Source of the DNA: Vulcanimicrobiota bacterium
Lineage (GTDB): Bacteria; Vulcanimicrobiota; Vulcanimicrobiia; Eremiobacterales; Eremiobacteraceae
DNA: 64,000 nucleotides
Assembly: GCA_013290125.1 (NCBI GenBank)
Contig: JABCYQ010000007.1
Span: 49,465-113,464, forward strand
Reading direction: 5' to 3'
The notes beneath the pieces were generated by a model. It saw only the letters and a program-made list of their open reading frames with translations, searched no databases and was not told where the DNA came from. Shown here piece after piece: positions 60,886-64,000 of the stretch (the first letter of the stretch is position 1; each line of letters starts with the position of its first letter). The translations under genes were made by a program, and so were the position numbers.

Positions 60886-61992
60886 TCAACTGTAGATCCA
60901 CCACAGCAGACTAACAGCCGCAAGCAACGCCAAAACGACTTGCAGGGCCATGAGGCGCCGCTTGAGCGGGGGCGACGCGACAGTTTGGGCTGACCGCATC
61001 TGAAGCGCCATCATCACGGCTCGGCCGAGCAATAGGACGAGAAGAACACTTCCGAGGATTAGGAGGACGTCGCGAGTTAAGAATACGTCGCGATGGTTAG
61101 GCCAGATAGCCAAAATATTTTCAAGAGCGAACGGGCCGAAGTGCCAAATGCGAACAAGCGTGATTCCCGACCCGATTGGCAAACGCCAGACGCTGATGAA
61201 CCTGCCGTTCGGATTGAAAATGTCCGGCGGATTTTGTAAGTTAAACGGCACTGGGTCCGACGGCGGGTAAGCCCAAAGCCCCGCAAGCGTACGATGCTGA
61301 ATAGCCCACGATGTGATTTCGGTCGGGTGATCAATCGTGTTTGGGAATGCTCTGGATCTCCAAAATGAATCAGAACGGTCAACCTCTGTCTCAATCAGGC
61401 CGCCGGCTGCGATGGTCATGTCGATAAGCGTGGCTGAGCCACCATAGTTGGTGGCTATGTGTAAGGTAACCAAGTTCTTTTGGACGTCGAGCTTCGTGAC
61501 GCCCGTAACCACCTGAAGGCCGCCTAGGAAGCCGAAACTCAGCGGGCGTCGATAGCGCCAGGTCGTCCCTACCTCTATCTTTGCCGGCGGGTCGCCATAC
61601 ATTTCAGGCGAGTAGAACAAGCAGATCGGGTCGGTGTTAAGCGGCGTGCCGTCGGCCTTGAATGCCTGTGTACCCTTGACGATGATGGCGGGGTGTTCCA
61701 GAACTGGCGTATGCGGTTGTTCGACCAGAAAGGAACGGACTCGTCTCGACACTGCATATCCGCGTTGGGTGTCTCCCGTCACCGAACACGCCAACAAAAT
61801 GGAACGTGAAGACGGGCGGAAGCCTTTGGAACGTCCCCATTCGGTCGGGATGTCTGAAATGGTAGCAAACCAAGTTAAAACTTGGCCCCGATACATGTGG
61901 GGAGAAAGCAGCGCTCGCTCGGATGACGTGCCCGAAGCCGTTTGAACACCTGGAGTTCCAAGCGCGAGAACTGCGAACAACGCTAAGATCAT
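60886..61992 (-). CDS. Secreted protein with C-terminal membrane helices
   Basis: 368 aa. Signal peptide ILALFAVLALGTPGVQTASG, a large exposed domain (VGTTWRYRRPLSFGFLGGLQVVTGVTKLDV), and two C-terminal membrane segments (DVLLILGSVLLVLLLGRAVMMAL, LMALQVVLALLAAVSLLWWIY) with a positively charged stretch between them. No known family. GC content is visibly lower than egtA, so it may be a recent arrival. Confidence 0.7.
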   Translation of the reverse strand: MILALFAVLALGTPGVQTASGTSSERALLSPHMYRGQVLTWFATISDIPTEWGRSKGFRPSSRSILLACSVTGDTQRGYAVSRRVRSFLVEQPHTPVLEHPAIIVKGTQAFKADGTPLNTDPICLFYSPEMYGDPPAKIEVGTTWRYRRPLSFGFLGGLQVVTGVTKLDVQKNLVTLHIATNYGGSATLIDMTIAAGGLIETEVDRSDSFWRSRAFPNTIDHPTEITSWAIQHRTLAGLWAYPPSDPVPFNLQNPPDIFNPNGRFISVWRLPIGSGITLVRIWHFGPFALENILAIWPNHRDVFLTRDVLLILGSVLLVLLLGRAVMMALQMRSAQTVASPPLKRRLMALQVVLALLAAVSLLWWIYS

Positions 61993-62103
61993 GCGCCCCC
62001 CAGTTTAGCCTGAACCTACGTTTCCCCCGCGCGCCTTCGTTCGCAACAGCGGCGCACAGTTGACGAGTGCATCGACGACGCCTCTAAAAAGCTTGCCGTC
62101 CAA

Positions 62104-64000
62104 TTACGGTACCGCGGTCACAAACGACCCCGACGAGCCCCACGATGCGAGGTTCGGCGCGCCCGATGGCATCGTCTTCACCACCGTATTGGTGAACGAG
62201 TCGATGATGCTTACCGTGCTGTCACCATGGTTGATAACCCAGAGGTAGTGGCCCGTCGGTTCGAAGGCGGCTGCGACTGGCAGCTGCCCGACTGGAATGC
62301 AACACTCGACGCCGATCGGCATCGTCTTCAGAGTCAAAATCTCAACTACGCCGTTTGAAGAGTTACCGCCGCCAAAGCATTGAGCCGCGCTCGCGGGGCA
62401 GAACAAGTTGGTGACAAAGGCTAGCGAGTCGTCGGCGCTGATTGCTATCGCCGTCGGCTCTCCGCCGACGAATACCGATCTCCCGAGCGACGCGATCGAA
62501 CCGCTCACGTTCACGGGAATAATCGTCCCATCGCCGGCGTTGGCGACGTACGCTTCTTTGCCGGCGTGATTGACGGCGATCGAAAGCGGGTTCATGCCGA
62601 CTTTGAGCGTCTGCACGAACTTATTCGCGCTCGAATCGATGACGTCGATCGAATTGCTGGCGCTATCCGCCACGTAGAGCGCGGTGGCGTGTGGGTTCGG
62701 CACGATACTCGTCGGATTACTGGCCAGGGCGATCGTCTTGACCGTTCCGCCGGTCAGCGGCAGGTAGTGTAGGTCTTTGTTCGCCCAGTCCGTGACGTAC
62801 GCGGTCGTGCTCGTCACGGCGAAACTATTCGCGGGAATCGCAAGACTGTCGAGCACGTTCTTCTTGAATCGATACGGCGCGCGCGTTGTATCGATCGTAT
62901 CGATCTCGCCGCCCTCCTCGAGCACGTAGATCGTCTTCCCGGTGCTGCTGAACGCGATACCGATCGGTTTCAGCGCTCCGTTGATCGTCTGCACCACAGC
63001 GCCTTGCGTGGCGACGGTGGCGTCGAAAACGACCACATCCTGTTGCTTCTTCGGGAAATCGAGAAAGACCGGAACAAAAGCTCGGCTTGTCGGTTGCGCG
63101 ACTGGCGTGTTCGACGGGTGCGGCTGCGGCGCCGGGAACGAGGTCGGCTTCGGCGTCGGCGGCAGCGACTCGGAGTAGAGCGCGACGAATTGCGCTTCGT
63201 CGGGCGAGCCTAATCCGGTCACGAGATTGTAGCCGGGCCCGGCTTTGTAGCCCGGCACGTTGCGGAACGTGTTGTCGCCGACGGTGATCTGATGATAACC
63301 GGCTGAATTCTTCAGCTTGTACAACTCTGGCGAGACCAGCCCAAGATTGCCGAGTTCCTTCGCCGAGATATCCGCAAAGATTCCAGCCCAAAATGGTGCA
63401 GCCGCGCTCGTGCCGGCCAGCGCCTGCCACTGCAGTGCGTAGTCGACGTAGTAGCCGCCGATCGCCGGGCACGTGGACGGAAATTGCGTTTGTTGATATA
63501 GGTCTGCGTGGGCCGCGATGTCCGGCATATCGCGGGCGCCGTCGTTCTCGGTTACGTTTTTCTGCCAGGCCGGCTTCGGATAGACTTTGCTCACGCCGCC
63601 GCCGCTTGCGCCGCCTGTGATCGCGGGCTGGCAACCGGTGTCGTTCCACGCATACTCAGGGCCGTAACCAGTCGCGTTGCCGAACAGGACCGGTGGATTC
63701 TCCGACGTGCCACCGACAGCCACAACCTCGGGAATCTCCGCTGGAAAATCTACTTGGGTGTGCAAGAACTTCGGTCCGCAATCATCGGAGCCGTTGTCGC
63801 CCGTCGCAGCCACCCAGGTCTGGCCCTCTAAGGTCCCCTGTTGCACGGCGGCCGCCGTCCCATCGCGATCAAACGGGTCCGACCGGTACTCGCACGATCC
63901 GTAACTCGTGCTGACCACTTGCACGGACTTGCCGAGGATGTTCGCGATGTACTCGAAGCCGAGCATCTGCGATGGGTCCAAGTCATCGCCCACAGAGACG
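62104..64000 (-). CDS. Sedolisin (S53) peptidase with YncE-type propeller, partial
   Basis: The reading frame enters from the right edge, so the start is missing. Visible sedolisin features: SYGSCEYRSDP, the oxyanion-site region VAATGDNGSDDCG, and the catalytic Ser in LAGTSAAAPFWAG, followed by GLGSPD. After a Pro/Thr linker (residues about 285-315 of the visible part) comes a beta-propeller with YncE-like blades: GKTIYVLEEGG, TALYVADSASNSIDVIDSS, KEAYVANAGDG, HYLWVINHGDSTVSIID. A secreted acid protease fused to a propeller is unusual. The propeller resembles that at the left edge of the window. Confidence 0.85.
   Translation of the reverse strand, partial: VSVGDDLDPSQMLGFEYIANILGKSVQVVSTSYGSCEYRSDPFDRDGTAAAVQQGTLEGQTWVAATGDNGSDDCGPKFLHTQVDFPAEIPEVVAVGGTSENPPVLFGNATGYGPEYAWNDTGCQPAITGGASGGGVSKVYPKPAWQKNVTENDGARDMPDIAAHADLYQQTQFPSTCPAIGGYYVDYALQWQALAGTSAAAPFWAGIFADISAKELGNLGLVSPELYKLKNSAGYHQITVGDNTFRNVPGYKAGPGYNLVTGLGSPDEAQFVALYSESLPPTPKPTSFPAPQPHPSNTPVAQPTSRAFVPVFLDFPKKQQDVVVFDATVATQGAVVQTINGALKPIGIAFSSTGKTIYVLEEGGEIDTIDTTRAPYRFKKNVLDSLAIPANSFAVTSTTAYVTDWANKDLHYLPLTGGTVKTIALASNPTSIVPNPHATALYVADSASNSIDVIDSSANKFVQTLKVGMNPLSIAVNHAGKEAYVANAGDGTIIPVNVSGSIASLGRSVFVGGEPTAIAISADDSLAFVTNLFCPASAAQCFGGGNSSNGVVEILTLKTMPIGVECCIPVGQLPVAAAFEPTGHYLWVINHGDSTVSIIDSFTNTVVKTMPSGAPNLASWGSSGSFVTAVP

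Noticed and set aside
1..64000. CRISPR array, tRNA or rRNA genes, prophage or insertion sequence
   Set aside because: I saw no regular spacer-repeat array, no cloverleaf-like sequence with a GTTCGA arm, no rRNA segment, and no transposase, integrase or phage structural gene. The dispersed hairpin repeats are too scattered to be a CRISPR array.

Overview
The window comes from a high-GC, densely packed bacterial chromosome. There is no phage, plasmid, CRISPR, rRNA or tRNA signal. Several features fit a poorly cultured, Gram-negative-like lineage such as Candidatus Eremiobacterota (WPS-2) or a relative: many secreted proteins and lipoproteins, a probable outer-membrane barrel protein, DUF5069, DUF5996 and DUF4870 proteins, a sedolisin-type protease with a YncE propeller, SUF as the visible Fe-S system, and genes for ergothioneine-type thiol chemistry. 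The phylum is inferred from gene content only.

Layout. 1-7 kb: a truncated YncE/phosphoesterase gene, type II NADH dehydrogenase, and an ABC-2 export operon with a secreted kelch protein between ATPase and permeases. 7-13 kb: small housekeeping and zinc-binding genes, a hotdog thioesterase, rpoZ with a clear promoter, and queE-queD. 13-23 kb: an EF-G-like GTPase, an M1 aminopeptidase fused to HEAT repeats, two single-domain response regulators (the first has no ATG/GTG/TTG start), and an overlapping HEAT-protein/GT2/histidine-kinase operon. 23-31 kb: a short PucR-type HTH overlapping a molbindin, a malic enzyme, secreted proteins, and a 2-oxoacid dehydrogenase E1alpha-E1beta-E2 operon. 31-37 kb: a minus-strand set (LuxE-like, LuxC-like, class III aminotransferase, MFS exporter, methyltransferase) that could turn a carboxylic acid into an amine. 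38-49 kb: two paralogous GAF-GGDEF-HD-GYP proteins whose HD-GYP halves have both lost the metal-binding His of the HD pair, plus STAS proteins, a Sel1 lipoprotein and a GH15 glucoamylase. 49-56 kb: the SUF Fe-S locus, with sufR and a NifU-like gene divergent from sufC-B-D-Rieske-S-U and two back-to-back sigma70 promoters around an inverted repeat. 56-61 kb: egtB and egtA, whose start codons overlap head to head in one CATG, and a permuted ATP-grasp ligase downstream of egtB. 62-64 kb: a sedolisin-YncE protease running off the right edge.

The most striking non-coding signal is a dispersed hairpin repeat (consensus start TGAAGGGGCCGAC, end GTCGGCCCACGTT) at eight loci. Nearly all copies point the same way, and several supply the TGA stop codon of the plus-strand gene before them.
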